Below, in pieces: positions 1 to 8,015 of a DNA stretch of 57,239 nucleotides. Made by a program: the position numbers and the translations under genes. Source of the DNA: Cellulomonas triticagri (GTDB lineage: Bacteria; Actinomycetota; Actinomycetes; Actinomycetales; Cellulomonadaceae). The stretch covers positions 1 to 57,239 of the forward strand of contig NZ_RFFI01000007.1 of the NCBI RefSeq assembly GCF_003696205.1, written 5' to 3'. The notes under the pieces were generated by a model that was not told the DNA's origin, searched no databases, and saw nothing but the letters and a program-made list of their open reading frames with translations. The first letter of the stretch is position 1; the number at the start of each line of letters is the position of its first letter.

Positions 1-345
1 ACCGGGCGCGCGACGGCGCTCGGCGGTGCGGGCGGGTGCGGTGGCGCTCCCGCTGGCCGTCTCCGGCGCGGGGCGCTGTCGTGGTGGCGTGCTGCCCCGT
101 GGTCCGGGTGCCGACGGGCGGCGGGTGGTGCGGTCCCGGTGCGGGACCTCCCCGGACGGGGCGGGCGTGCGCGGGGCCGCGGACCCCGGTTCAGGCGGGC
201 CGCCGGGCGGCCTCACCCACCTCCATCGTCCACCCGCGGGCCCGGGTGAGCCACTCGGTCGCTGACACGACACCGATCACCCGGACGGCCCACCGTGCCC
301 GACGACGCCTCGTGGAATAGATCCGCACCGGCCACCGTTGGGGCG
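1..345. other. no gene recognised at left edge
   Basis: Open frames exist on both strands here, as expected at this GC content, but none has a recognisable product, a convincing ribosome site or a frame running off the edge as part of a known protein. A minus-strand frame crossing the monooxygenase gene and ending at 191 has no plausible start of its own. I see only the promoter-proximal region of the gene at 383. Confidence 0.4.
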
Positions 346-371
346 CAAGTACATGCAAACGCATCGACTTG
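346..371. promoter_or_regulatory. palindromic operator upstream of the monooxygenase pair
   Basis: The sequence reads CAAGT-N2-ATGC-N4-GCAT-N2-ACTTG, a two-level dyad with 9 of 11 arm positions symmetric, in an otherwise non-symmetric region. It ends directly at the GAGGAG ribosome site (371-376) of the gene at 383. A protein bound here would block transcription or translation start, so I infer a repressor site, plausibly of the MarR or TetR type. No regulator gene is adjacent within the window. Confidence 0.55.
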
Positions 372-382
372 AGGAGCGCGAG

Positions 383-1564
383 ATGCAGTTCGGAGTCTTC
401 ACGGTCAGCGACATCACGCCGGACCCGCACACCGGCCGGGCCCCCGACGACACCGAGCGCGTCCGGTCGATCCTCACGATCGCCCAGCACGCCGAGGAGG
501 TCGGGCTGGACGTGTTCGCGACCGGTGAGCACCACAACCCGCCGTTCGTCGCCTCGTCCCCGACGACGATGCTCGGCTACCTCGCCGGGCGCACGAAGGA
601 CATCGTGCTGTCGACCGCGACCACGCTGATCACCACCAACGACCCGGTCCGCCTGGCCGAGGAGTACGCGATGCTCCAGGTGATCTCCGACGGCCGGATG
701 GACCTCATGATGGGGCGCGGCAACACCGGCCCGGTCTACCCGTGGTTCGGGCAGGACATCCGCCAGGGCATCCCGCTGGCGATCGAGAACTACGCCCTGC
801 TGCGCCGCCTCTGGGAGGAGGACGTCGTGAACTGGGAGGGCAAGTTCCGCACCCCGCTGCAGGGCTTCACCTCCACCCCGCGGCCGCTGGACGGCGTCCC
901 GCCGTTCGTGTGGCACGGGTCCATCCGCAGCCCCGAGATCGCGGAGCAGGCCGCCTACTACGGCGACGGCTTCTTCCACAACAACATCTTCTGGCCGATG
1001 AGCCACACGAAGCAGATGGTGCAGTTCTACCGCCAGCGCTTCGAGCACTACGGCCACGGTTCCGCCGACCAGGCGATCGTGGGCCTCGGCGGCCAGGTGT
1101 TCATGCGGAAGAGCTCGCAGGCCGCGGTGGACGAGTTCCGCCCGTACTTCGACGTCGCGCCGGTGTACGGCCACGGGCCCAGCCTGGAGGAGTTCTCCGC
1201 CCAGACGCCGCTGACCGTCGGCTCCCCGCAGCAGGTCATCGACCGGTACGCCGCCATGCGGCACGACGTCGGCCACTACCAGCGGCAGATGTTCCTCATC
1301 GACCACGCGGGCCTGCCGCTGAAGACGGTGCTGGAGCAGCTCGACATCCTCGGCGGCGAGGTCGTCCCCGTGCTCCGCAAGGAGATGGAGTCCGACCGCC
1401 CCGCGCACGTCCCGTCCGACCCGCCCAGCCACGCCGAGCGCGTCGCCAAGGCCCGCGCCGCCGGCCAGGTCCACGAGCAGCAGGTCGCCGCCGCGGACCA
1501 CTGGACCGGGAAGACCGCCGAGGACGACGCCGCGGCTGCCGACGCCGTCACGGTGACCCGCTGA
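383..1564 (+). CDS. LLM class flavin-dependent oxidoreductase (CE1758-like)
   Basis: A 393-residue luciferase-like monooxygenase that would use reduced FMN and O2 to oxidise an unknown small molecule in the cytoplasm. It starts MQFGVFTVSD and carries family features such as ATGEHHNPPF, the MMGRGNTGPVYPW segment, and VWHGSIRSPE. The length fits full-length LLM proteins. ATG 383 is chosen because GAGGAG lies 7 bases upstream; an in-frame ATG at 338 lacks such a site and would translate the operator. The next gene is an FMN reductase 29 bases downstream, the arrangement known for the CE1758/CE1759 pair in actinobacteria. The substrate cannot be read from sequence; sulfur-compound or redox-stress roles are both possible. 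Confidence 0.9.
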   Translation: MQFGVFTVSDITPDPHTGRAPDDTERVRSILTIAQHAEEVGLDVFATGEHHNPPFVASSPTTMLGYLAGRTKDIVLSTATTLITTNDPVRLAEEYAMLQVISDGRMDLMMGRGNTGPVYPWFGQDIRQGIPLAIENYALLRRLWEEDVVNWEGKFRTPLQGFTSTPRPLDGVPPFVWHGSIRSPEIAEQAAYYGDGFFHNNIFWPMSHTKQMVQFYRQRFEHYGHGSADQAIVGLGGQVFMRKSSQAAVDEFRPYFDVAPVYGHGPSLEEFSAQTPLTVGSPQQVIDRYAAMRHDVGHYQRQMFLIDHAGLPLKTVLEQLDILGGEVVPVLRKEMESDRPAHVPSDPPSHAERVAKARAAGQVHEQQVAAADHWTGKTAEDDAAAADAVTVTR

Positions 1565-1593
1565 CCCGCCGACCCCTCGAAGGAGCACCTGAC

Positions 1594-2214
1594 ATGACCG
1601 AGCGCAGGATCGTCGCGCTGTCGGCCGGCCTCGGCCAGCCGTCCTCCACCCGCCTGCTCGCCGACCGGCTCGCCGAGGCGACCGCCACCGAGCTCGCCGA
1701 CCGCGGGCAGCGTCCCGAGGTCCGGGTGGTCGAGCTGCGCGACCACGCCCACGACATCGTGAACGCGATGCTCACCGGCGTCCCCAGCCCCGCCCTGGCG
1801 GAGGTGATCGAGGCCGTCACCGGCGCGGACGCGCTGATCGCGGTGACGCCGCTGTTCACGACGACGTACTCCGGGCTGTTCAAGTCCTTCGTCGACATCC
1901 TCGACAAGGACGCCCTGGCGGGGCTGCCCGTGCTGCTCGGCGCGACCGGCGGCACGGCCCGGCACTCCCTGGCCCTGGAGTACTCGATCCGCCCGCTGTT
2001 CACCTACCTGCGGGCCGACGTCGCGACCACCAGCGTGTTCGCGGCGACGGACGACTGGGCGACCGGCGGCACCACCGACGAGCCGAGCCCGCTCCCGGCG
2101 CGCATCCAGCGGGCGGGCGCGGAGCTCGCGGCCACGGTCGCGGGCCGGGGCGAGCGGGTCCCGCAGGACCCGTTCGCGGCGGCGCCGAGCTTCGCCGACC
2201 TGCTCGGCGGCTGA
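1594..2214 (+). CDS. LLM-partnered FMN reductase (CE1759-like)
   Basis: A 206-residue NAD(P)H-dependent FMN reductase of the flavodoxin-like fold that would supply reduced flavin to the preceding monooxygenase. The N-terminus RIVALSAGLGQPSSTRLLADRLA is the phosphate-binding turn of this fold, and TPLFTTTYSGLFKSFVDIL is the typical flavin-side segment. AAGGAG precedes the ATG by 9 bases. It lies 29 bases after the monooxygenase and ends 3 bases before the convergent phytochrome gene, leaving no room for a separate terminator between them. The C-terminus is proline- and alanine-rich. Confidence 0.88.
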   Translation: MTERRIVALSAGLGQPSSTRLLADRLAEATATELADRGQRPEVRVVELRDHAHDIVNAMLTGVPSPALAEVIEAVTGADALIAVTPLFTTTYSGLFKSFVDILDKDALAGLPVLLGATGGTARHSLALEYSIRPLFTYLRADVATTSVFAATDDWATGGTTDEPSPLPARIQRAGAELAATVAGRGERVPQDPFAAAPSFADLLGG

Positions 2215-2217
2215 CGC

Positions 2218-4482
2218 TCAGTCGCGGGCGAGCAGCACCAGCGTCGCGTCGTCGTCGGAGGCGGGGTCCCGCAGCCGGTCGACCAGCGCGTCCAGGTGCC
2301 CCACCGCCGGGCGGCCGACGTCGGCGGCCGCCCGGTCGAGGCCGACCCGCAGCGACTCGCCGCGGCGCTCCACGACGCCGTCGGTGAGCAGCAGGACCGC
2401 GTCGCCGGGGCCGAGGGCCACGTGGGCGGTGGCGGGCTCGCCGTCCAGCAGGCCGATCAGCGCGGACCCCCGCACCGGCTCCCACGCCGCGGCCCCGTCC
2501 GCGCGCACGACCAGCGGCGGCAGGTGCCCGGCCTTCGCGTACTCGAGGTCCCCGGTGGCGGGGTCGAGGACGGCGACCAGCATCGTGGCCATCTGGCCGG
2601 GCAGGGACCAGCGCGCGAGCGCGCCGACGCGCGCGAGCACCACCGCGGGCGGCGCCGCGTCGACGAGGTAGGCCCGGGTCGCGTTGCGGAGCTGGCCCAT
2701 CGCGGCGGCGGTGGCGAGCCCGTGCCCGGTGACGTCGCCGACGACCAGCGCGATCCGGCCGTCCGGCAGCGGGACGACGTCGTACCAGTCGCCGCCGACC
2801 TGCCCGGTGCCCGCGGGTTCGTACCGGGCGTCCACGGCCCAGCCCGGGACCGACGGCAGGCTGGTCGGCAGCAGGGTGCGCTGGATGGCCCGGGCCGCCG
2901 ACACCTCGGCCTGCCCGCGCCGGAACAGCGCCTCGACCAGGTGCCCTCGCAGGTCGCCCGCGTTGCTGACGTGCCGCTCGTCCCACGGCGCCGACCGGCC
3001 GCGCACGTGCTCGCGCCACAGGTCGAACGACTGCCGGGGGCTGAGCCGCACCCCGTCGCCGTCCGGGACGACGAGGGCCTTGTGGTGCGGGTCGCCGCCC
3101 CAGTCGACGGTCCGCACGACCTCCTCGCGCAACCACACCACCGCACCGCCGTCGGGCAGCGCCAGGGCGACCGCACCCGCGACGCCCGCCGCGGCCGCGG
3201 CCTCGGGCGCGCCGGGGTCGGCGGCGAGGTGGTCGGTGGCGTGCACGGTGTCGCCGACGCCCGCGCCCCAGGAGGCGAGCGCCCGGCACACGGCCTCGTC
3301 CGGCACCCGGCCGCGCGTCGCGAGATCACCGCCCGCGCACACGACGACGCCGTCCGCGGGGACGAGCGACAGCAGGTCGTCCGTGCGGGTCACCGCCTGC
3401 GCGAGGCGCACGTCCTCGTCCCGGCTCGCCGCGACGAGGCGCGCCAGCACGCCCGACGCGCGGCGGGACTCGGCGAGCAGGTCCTCCTCCACCTGCGCGA
3501 CCAGGCGGGCGGACAGCGCCACGCCCAGGAACTCCGCGGCCGCGCGCACGCCGTACGACGGGGCGTGCGGGCCCGCGTAGTGGTGGCAAGCGACCATGCC
3601 CCAGAGCTTCCCGTCGCGCAGCAGCGAGATCGACATCGAGGCGCGCACGCCCATGTTCCGCAGGTACTCGCAGTGGATCGGCGAGACGGAGCGCAGCGTC
3701 GCGTACGTGAGGTCCAGCGGGGCGCCGCGCAGCGGCTCGTCGGTGGGCAGCACCGGCACCGGGACGTAGTCGACGTCCGAGATCAGCCGGATCCAGCTCT
3801 TCTCGTACAGGGCGCGGGCCTGCGGCGGGATGTCGGACGCCGGGTAGTGCAGGCCGAGGAACGGCTCGAGGTCCGCGCGCTTCGCCTCGGCGACGACCTC
3901 GCCGTTGTACTCGGCATCGAACCGGTAGATCATCACGCGGTCGAACCCGGTCAGCCGCCGCACGTGCCGCGCAGCGGTGTCGTACAGGTCGGTGAGCGCG
4001 CCGGCCCGGTTCAGGTCCGCGATGGCGTCGCGGACGCTCTCGTAGGTGCTGGCGTAGGTCAGCGGGCGCGGGCCGTCCGCCACCTCGAGCTCGACGACGA
4101 ACACCGGCCCGGGGTCCTCCGCCGTCGCGGGCGGCGGCCGGTGCACGACGACGTCGAGCACGGCGGTGCGACCCCCGGCGTCGACGTGCACGAGCCCGGG
4201 GTTGCGGGTGCGGTGGTCGGGCACCGCCGCGAGCTGCTCCAGGACGACCCGCGCCGGGGACTCCCCCAGCACCTCGCCGAGCGTGCGGCCGAGGACCACG
4301 TCCACGGGTCGCCCGAGGACGGTCTCGACGTTCGCGGACGCCTGCAGGACGACCGACCCGGCCTCCTGCACGACGAGCAGCACCCCGCGCGGCTGCACGG
4401 AGCCGGGGATGTGGATGGGCTCGCGCGCGCAGTTGTCGAGGTCGACGGGCTCGCCGGGCGCCAGGAACGTCTGCTCGGTCAT
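2218..4482 (-). CDS. bacteriophytochrome with SpoIIE/PP2C phosphatase output
   Basis: A 754-residue soluble red/far-red photoreceptor. In order: N-terminal extension with DLDNCAREPIHIPG, in which Cys18 is at the biliverdin-attachment position; PAS (about 20-130); GAF (about 145-330) with PASDIP at 214-219, SPIH with His270 and the HH pair 300-301; PHY (about 335-510) with tongue motif PRQSF at 482-486; then a PP2C-type serine/threonine phosphatase (about 525-754) with GGDWYD, GDVTGHG and LLTDGVVE metal-binding motifs. No histidine-kinase domain is present, so light would control a phosphatase, likely acting on an anti-sigma-antagonist type target. The start overlaps the upstream crcB stop (ATGA). 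No heme oxygenase gene is in the window to make biliverdin. Confidence 0.93.
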   Translation of the reverse strand: MTEQTFLAPGEPVDLDNCAREPIHIPGSVQPRGVLLVVQEAGSVVLQASANVETVLGRPVDVVLGRTLGEVLGESPARVVLEQLAAVPDHRTRNPGLVHVDAGGRTAVLDVVVHRPPPATAEDPGPVFVVELEVADGPRPLTYASTYESVRDAIADLNRAGALTDLYDTAARHVRRLTGFDRVMIYRFDAEYNGEVVAEAKRADLEPFLGLHYPASDIPPQARALYEKSWIRLISDVDYVPVPVLPTDEPLRGAPLDLTYATLRSVSPIHCEYLRNMGVRASMSISLLRDGKLWGMVACHHYAGPHAPSYGVRAAAEFLGVALSARLVAQVEEDLLAESRRASGVLARLVAASRDEDVRLAQAVTRTDDLLSLVPADGVVVCAGGDLATRGRVPDEAVCRALASWGAGVGDTVHATDHLAADPGAPEAAAAAGVAGAVALALPDGGAVVWLREEVVRTVDWGGDPHHKALVVPDGDGVRLSPRQSFDLWREHVRGRSAPWDERHVSNAGDLRGHLVEALFRRGQAEVSAARAIQRTLLPTSLPSVPGWAVDARYEPAGTGQVGGDWYDVVPLPDGRIALVVGDVTGHGLATAAAMGQLRNATRAYLVDAAPPAVVLARVGALARWSLPGQMATMLVAVLDPATGDLEYAKAGHLPPLVVRADGAAAWEPVRGSALIGLLDGEPATAHVALGPGDAVLLLTDGVVERRGESLRVGLDRAAADVGRPAVGHLDALVDRLRDPASDDDATLVLLARD

Positions 4483-4865
4483 CGGACCCACCCTGCCACG
4501 AGCCCGACGACGGCGATCCCCAGCGCCACCGCGGCGACGCACGCGACGAGCGTCCCCGCGAGGGAGGCGACGGCCCGCCCGCGCTCCCCCACCTGGGCCA
4601 GACGCACCGCCTCGACCGTCGCCGCCGAGAACGTCGTGTACCCGCCGCAGAACCCGGTGGCCAGCAGCAACGCCGCCGTGGCGGGCAGGCCGGCGTACAG
4701 GCGCGCGCCGGTGACCAGGCCGATCAGCAGCGACCCGGTCAGGTTCACGACCATGGTCCCGAGCGGCAGCACGGACCGGCGACGCGCCCGGACGGTCCCG
4801 TCCACCCAGAACCGGGCCGCGGCCCCGACGCCGCCCGCGAGGGCCACCAGCAGCGCCCCGGTCAC
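4479..4865 (-). CDS. crcB: fluoride channel subunit CrcB (second copy)
   Basis: A 128-residue membrane protein with four predicted helices, of the CrcB/Fluc family that exports fluoride. Family marks are GGVGAAARFWVDG, GTMVVNLTGSLLIG (the conserved Asn motif) and GFCGGYTTFSAATVE (the conserved Thr-Thr-Phe-Ser motif). GTG 4865 overlaps the stop of the first crcB gene and its own stop overlaps the phytochrome start, so the three genes are translationally coupled. Fluc channels are dual-topology dimers; the adjacent pair here probably forms a heterodimer. Confidence 0.93.
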   Translation of the reverse strand: MTGALLVALAGGVGAAARFWVDGTVRARRRSVLPLGTMVVNLTGSLLIGLVTGARLYAGLPATAALLLATGFCGGYTTFSAATVEAVRLAQVGERGRAVASLAGTLVACVAAVALGIAVVGLVAGWVR

Positions 4866-5389
4866 GCGGCACCGCCCCGGCGCCCGGCCAGCACGCCGCC
4901 GAGCGCGACCCCCGCCGCCGCGGCGAGCACGCCGCCGACCAGGCTGACGCCCGCGTACGCGAACGCCGTCCCGATCGCCGCGCCGCCCTGGGCGAGCAGC
5001 CGCTCGGTCTCCAGCGCCAGCGCGCTGAACGTGGTGAACCCGCCCAGGACCCCGGTGCCCAGGGTCAGCCGCACCCGCGTGGCGGCGGCCGTCTCGGGCC
5101 CGCGGCGCCCGATCATCTCGAGCAGCACGCCGAGCAGGAACGCCCCGACCAGGTTCGCGACGAGCGTCCCCACCGGCCACCCGTGCCGCTGCGGCAGGGC
5201 GAGCGTCAGCCCGTAGCGGCCGAGCGACCCGACGGCACCGCCGGCGAGGACGAGCAGGGCGAGCGACGCGCGCTGGTGCGCGGGGTGGGCGGCGCCCGGG
5301 AGGGCAGCGGGGGTCGTGGGCGTCGTGGGCTCCGGAGGGGAGGCGGGAGGTCCGGTGCGGCTGCCGGTCCGGGTGCCATCCAACCCCAT
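4862..5389 (-). CDS. crcB: fluoride channel subunit CrcB (first copy)
   Basis: A 175-residue CrcB/Fluc protein: an N-terminal hydrophilic extension of about 45 residues, then four hydrophobic helices. The core shows GGAVGSLGRYGL, GTLVANLVGAFLLG and GVLGGFTTFSALALE. ATG 5389 gives the longer form; a later start removing the Thr/Pro-rich tail is possible since most family members lack it. It is the first gene of the crcB-crcB-phytochrome operon, all joined by 4-base overlaps. The 156-base gap to the divergent holin-like gene contains no recognisable fluoride riboswitch. Confidence 0.9.
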   Translation of the reverse strand: MGLDGTRTGSRTGPPASPPEPTTPTTPAALPGAAHPAHQRASLALLVLAGGAVGSLGRYGLTLALPQRHGWPVGTLVANLVGAFLLGVLLEMIGRRGPETAAATRVRLTLGTGVLGGFTTFSALALETERLLAQGGAAIGTAFAYAGVSLVGGVLAAAAGVALGGVLAGRRGGAA

Positions 5390-5545
5390 CGCGGGCCGTT
5401 CCCGCGCCACCGACGCCCGCCGCTGGCACCCGGACGACCCGCACGACGGCCGCGGCGGCACCCGGCTGGCGCGTCCCACCTGCGCGGGCGCCGCGAAAGG
5501 GACAGACTGGGGGCAGATCGCCTCCCGTCCACGAAGGAGCACCGG

Positions 5546-5974
5546 ATGACGACGACACCGGGCAGCGGGTCCGCCACGGACCACCTGTCGATCGGCCAGC
5601 TCATCAGCCGCCTCGCCGAGCAGTCGGCGCGCCTGGTCCGCGCCGAGATCGACCTCGCGAAGGCCGAGCTCACGCAGAAGGCCAAGGCCGCGGGCATCGG
5701 CCTCGGCCTGCTGGCCGGGGCGGCGTTCCTCGGGTTCTTCACGTTCGCGCTGCTGCTGACGACGATCGTGCTGGCCCTCGCGGAGGCGGTGCCGGCCTGG
5801 CTGGCCGCGCTGATCGTGCTGGTGGTGATGACCGCCCTGACGGCCGTGCTCGCCCTGCTGGGCGTGAAGAGCCTGCAGAAGGGGGTCCCGCCGACGCCGG
5901 AGAAGGCCGTCGCGGGGCTGAAGGAGGACGTCGCGACCGTCCAGCGGTCCGTCACGGAGGGGCTGCACCGATGA
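5546..5974 (+). CDS. phage holin-X-like / DUF1469 membrane protein
   Basis: A 142-residue inner-membrane protein with a charged amphipathic N-terminus (LSIGQLISRLAEQSARLVRAEIDLAKAEL) followed by two long hydrophobic helices at about 55-80 and 88-112 and a charged C-terminal tail. This is the layout of the actinobacterial holin-X/DUF1469 family, which is chromosomal and not evidence of a prophage. AAGGAG sits 5 bases before the ATG. It overlaps the DUF3618 gene by 4 bases; these two families commonly sit together and may form an envelope complex of unknown role. Confidence 0.85.
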   Translation: MTTTPGSGSATDHLSIGQLISRLAEQSARLVRAEIDLAKAELTQKAKAAGIGLGLLAGAAFLGFFTFALLLTTIVLALAEAVPAWLAALIVLVVMTALTAVLALLGVKSLQKGVPPTPEKAVAGLKEDVATVQRSVTEGLHR

Positions 5975-6249
5975 GCGAGACCGAGACTCCCGCCCCCACC
6001 ATCCCGCAGCTCGAGGCCGAGGTGCTGCTCACCCGCGCGGAGCTCGCGGGGACGGCCGACGCCCTCGCGGCGCGGCTGAGCCCGCAGCACCAGGTCGCCG
6101 AGGTGAAGCGCGGCGCGAGCAAGCTGTGGCGGGACGCCGTGAGCACGGACCCGGCCGCCGACCCCGAGAACCGGGGTCGCGCGCGCGTCGTGCTCGCCGC
6201 GGGCGTCGGTGTCGTCGCCCTGGCGGTCGTGCTGATCGTCCGCCGCTGA
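5971..6249 (+). CDS. DUF3618 family protein
   Basis: A 92-residue protein with the DUF3618 pattern: an N-terminal segment beginning IPQLEAEVLLTRAELAGTADALAARL, a central charged region, and one C-terminal transmembrane helix (about 70-90) ending in VRR. The ATG overlaps the stop of the holin-like gene, so the two are coupled. The function is unknown; it is probably a membrane-tethered partner of its neighbour. It ends 4 bases before the convergent ogt gene. Confidence 0.85.
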   Translation: MSETETPAPTIPQLEAEVLLTRAELAGTADALAARLSPQHQVAEVKRGASKLWRDAVSTDPAADPENRGRARVVLAAGVGVVALAVVLIVRR

Positions 6250-6253
6250 CGCG

Positions 6254-6799
6254 TCAGCCCGCCGCGCGCTCCTCGTGCGCGAGGAGCGCGCGCTTCACGT
6301 CGAGCCCGTAGTAGTACCCGCCGAGGGTCCCGCCGGTGCGCAGCACGCGGTGGCAGGGCACGAACGGGGCGATGAGGTTGCGCGCGCAGGCCGAGCCGGC
6401 CGCGCGGACCGCCGTCGGGCTCCCGGCGGCGGTCGCGAGCTCGCCGTAGGTGGCGGTCGCGCCGGCGTCGATGGCGCGCATCGCCGTCCACGCCCGCTGC
6501 TGGAACGGCCCGCCGGGCTGCGCCACGGGGACGTCCGCGAGGGCGGTGACGTCGCCGGCGGAGTACCGGGCGACGGCGTCGGTGACGGCGGCGGCCCCGG
6601 GGTGGTCGGCGGGGGCGTCCACGACCCCGCGCCGGGCGAGGTCGTCGGGCAGCCGCGCGGCCATGGTCCCCACGGGGGCGAACCCGGCGGCGCGGACGAC
6701 GCCGTCGTCGGTGAGCAGGACGGCCAGCGGGCCGGCGGGGCTGGGCAGCGTGAGGGCGAGCAGCGGGCCGGTCGTCGCGGTCTCGGGTGCCAGGGTCAT
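6254..6799 (-). CDS. ogt: methylated-DNA--protein-cysteine methyltransferase
   Basis: A 181-residue DNA repair protein that removes alkyl groups from O6-alkylguanine by irreversible transfer to its own cysteine. The active-site motif PCHRV places the acceptor at Cys149, followed by GGTLGGYYYGLDVKRALLAHE. The segment AWTAMRAIDAGATATYGELA is the DNA-binding part with the Tyr and helix residues. The usual NP before the active site reads NL here. ATG 6799 is preceded by GGAG at 5 bases. The gene is monocistronic, convergent with DUF3618. Confidence 0.92.
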   Translation of the reverse strand: MTLAPETATTGPLLALTLPSPAGPLAVLLTDDGVVRAAGFAPVGTMAARLPDDLARRGVVDAPADHPGAAAVTDAVARYSAGDVTALADVPVAQPGGPFQQRAWTAMRAIDAGATATYGELATAAGSPTAVRAAGSACARNLIAPFVPCHRVLRTGGTLGGYYYGLDVKRALLAHEERAAG

Positions 6800-6970
6800 G
6801 GCTCCATCATGCGCGCCGTGCGGCGCGGGTTCTGGCGGGCATCGGACACGGCCGTTCCGGGGACGACGGGAGCCGGGTGCCGTCCGGGTGGGCAGCACCC
6901 GGCCCCGGGTGTCGTGCGGCGCGTGCACGGCGGGCGTGCTGCCCGCGGGACGCGCTCGGCGGGTCTGGGC

Positions 6971-7180
6971 TCAGACGTCGTCGCCGCGCTGGCCGGGGAT
7001 GCCCCCGAGCAGCTCGCGGACCTCGGTCTCGCGGTAGCGGCGGTGGCCGCCGAGCGTGCGGATCGACGAGAGCTTGCCGGACTTGGCCCACCGGGTCACG
7101 GTCTTCGGGTCGACGCGGAACAGCGTCGCGACCTCGGACGGGGTGAGCAGGATCTCGTTCTCGGTGTGCGGGGCGGACAC
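6971..7180 (-). CDS. bldC: developmental regulator BldC, MerR-like helix-turn-helix
   Basis: A 69-residue DNA-binding protein almost identical in its core to Streptomyces BldC: LLTPSEVATLFRVDPKTVTRWAKSGKLSSIRTLGGHRRYRE. BldC binds head-to-tail on direct repeats and controls the timing of differentiation in Streptomyces; in non-sporulating relatives its role is unclear. The start is GTG 7180 with GGAGGT 6 bases upstream. It faces away from DUF3073 across a 611-base gap, the conserved actinobacterial neighbourhood, and both genes are probably independently transcribed. Confidence 0.93.
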   Translation of the reverse strand: MSAPHTENEILLTPSEVATLFRVDPKTVTRWAKSGKLSSIRTLGGHRRYRETEVRELLGGIPGQRGDDV

Positions 7181-7274
7181 GTCAGACCTCCGGGGTGATG
7201 TCCTCGTGGCGACGACCGGCGCTGCCGACGGCCGTGCGAGATGTCAGGAACACAGCCGCCATCATCACCGTGGC

Positions 7275-7288
7275 CGGACCTCGGTCCC
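7275..7288. promoter_or_regulatory. copy of the GGACCTCGGTCC palindromic motif (bldC upstream)
   Basis: Reads CGGACCTCGGTCCC; the 12-base core is a dyad with 5-base arms about a TC centre. It sits 96 bases upstream of the bldC start codon. The identical core recurs at 10963, 27706 and 54893, always between genes. Confidence 0.6.
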
Positions 7289-7337
7289 GCCGGGATGTCG
7301 ATGGTGACCTCATGCGCTTTACCCCCCTTGCGCCCCC

Positions 7338-7359
7338 ATCGTGACCACTCTGTCACGAT
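7338..7359. promoter_or_regulatory. perfect inverted repeat upstream of bldC
   Basis: ATCGTGAC-N6-GTCACGAT, two perfect 8-base arms. It lies about 160 bases before bldC, near the possible transcription start, so it may be an operator for bldC. The half-site spacing (GTGA-N8-TCAC) does not fit the N6 spacing of CRP/GlxR sites. Confidence 0.5.
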
Positions 7360-7791
7360 CGAACTCCAGACAACTAGTACCAACGTCCCATCTCCGGACA
7401 ACCGGTAACTATTGGGACACTCTAGGTCGTAGTGGACATGACCGCGCGTCGAGAGCGTGGGCCGAACAGGGGGCGTCGCTCACCCGAACGGGGGGCGAGC
7501 CCCTGTCACACCCGCCCCGCGCGCCCCACCCACCTCGCCGTTCGCCCCGAGGTCCCGCGCCGCGCCCGCCGACCCGCCGCCGTCGCGCGCACGCACCCGC
7601 CGGGTGAAGAGTGGCGGAGATCACATCCGCTGGTCGCGGCACCCCGCCACCGCGTGGACCACCCGTCCGGCGAGTGGTCGGATCCCGTCAGGACCATGTA
7701 CCGTTGCGTCTCGAACAGACTATTCAGCACCCCGGGGCCGCACGTGTGAGCACGGAGCCGCCCCGCTTCCACGTTAGAGGGGGTCGATGCC

Positions 7792-7983
7792 ATGGGGCGC
7801 GGCCGTCAGAAGGCTAAGCAGACGAAGGTCGCCCGGGAGCTGAAGTACTTCAGCCCGGACACCAACTACCGGGCCTTGGAGCAGGAGCTCACCGGGCACG
7901 GGAACGACCTCGTCACCGACAGCCGCCAGGAGTCCGACGACGAGGGTGACGACTACCCCCCTCGCTGGGCGGACGAGCGCTGA
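7792..7983 (+). CDS. DUF3073 family protein
   Basis: A 63-residue small acidic/basic protein. The start MGRGRQKAKQTKVARELKYFSPDTNYRALEQEL is the diagnostic DUF3073 signature, nearly invariant in actinobacteria; the tail is acidic and ends PPRWADER. A purine-rich stretch AGAGGGGG lies 8 bases before the ATG. It usually neighbours purM and bldC, as here. The function is unknown; the basic head suggests RNA or ribosome binding, which is inference. A hairpin follows immediately as a terminator. Confidence 0.92.
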   Translation: MGRGRQKAKQTKVARELKYFSPDTNYRALEQELTGHGNDLVTDSRQESDDEGDDYPPRWADER

Positions 7984-7989
7984 ATCACC

Positions 7990-8015
7990 GGGTCGGCGAC
8001 ACGTGACGCCGACCC
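7990..8015 (+). terminator. hairpin terminator after the DUF3073 gene
   Basis: A perfect 9-base-pair stem, GGGTCGGCG with CGCCGACCC, and an 8-base loop, starting 7 bases after the DUF3073 stop. There is no U-tract, as is common for actinobacterial terminators. The remaining 237 bases to the convergent purM end hold no gene; a smaller hairpin at 8219-8233 (CGGGT/ACCCG) may serve purM. Confidence 0.65.

Larger units (their letters stand above)
7181..7791. other. long divergent intergenic region between bldC and the DUF3073 gene
   Basis: 611 bases without a credible gene. It includes the most AT-rich stretch of the neighbourhood (about 7360-7430), the shared GGACCTCGGTCC motif at 7276-7287 and a perfect inverted repeat at 7338-7359. 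A weak minus-strand promoter may be TTGTCC-N16-TACTAG near 7375-7402, giving bldC a leader of about 180 bases. Long leaders upstream of regulators can carry structured RNA, but I recognise no known class. Confidence 0.5.

Noticed and set aside
191-1588. Long minus-strand frame across the monooxygenase gene
   Set aside because: It is the antisense shadow of a well-supported plus-strand gene; composition is Val/Asp/Arg-rich with no family.
2296-4947. 883-codon plus-strand frame opposite the phytochrome gene
   Set aside because: Arg/His/Gly-rich antisense translation with no domain; the opposite strand holds a full phytochrome.
5390-5545. Fluoride riboswitch before the crcB pair
   Set aside because: The minus strand has a GGCGATCTGCC-like stretch, but the conserved pseudoknot and AACCGC/TGATG blocks of the crcB RNA are missing.
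5546-6249. Prophage remnant (holin-like gene)
   Set aside because: Holin-X/DUF1469 with DUF3618 is an ordinary chromosomal pair; no other phage gene is nearby.
7341-7356. CRP/GlxR site in the inverted repeat upstream of bldC
   Set aside because: Half-sites GTGA and TCAC are eight bases apart; CRP-type sites need six.
7441-7791. Small genes between bldC and DUF3073
   Set aside because: Several frames of 70-105 codons exist on both strands but all are Arg/Pro-rich without start signals.
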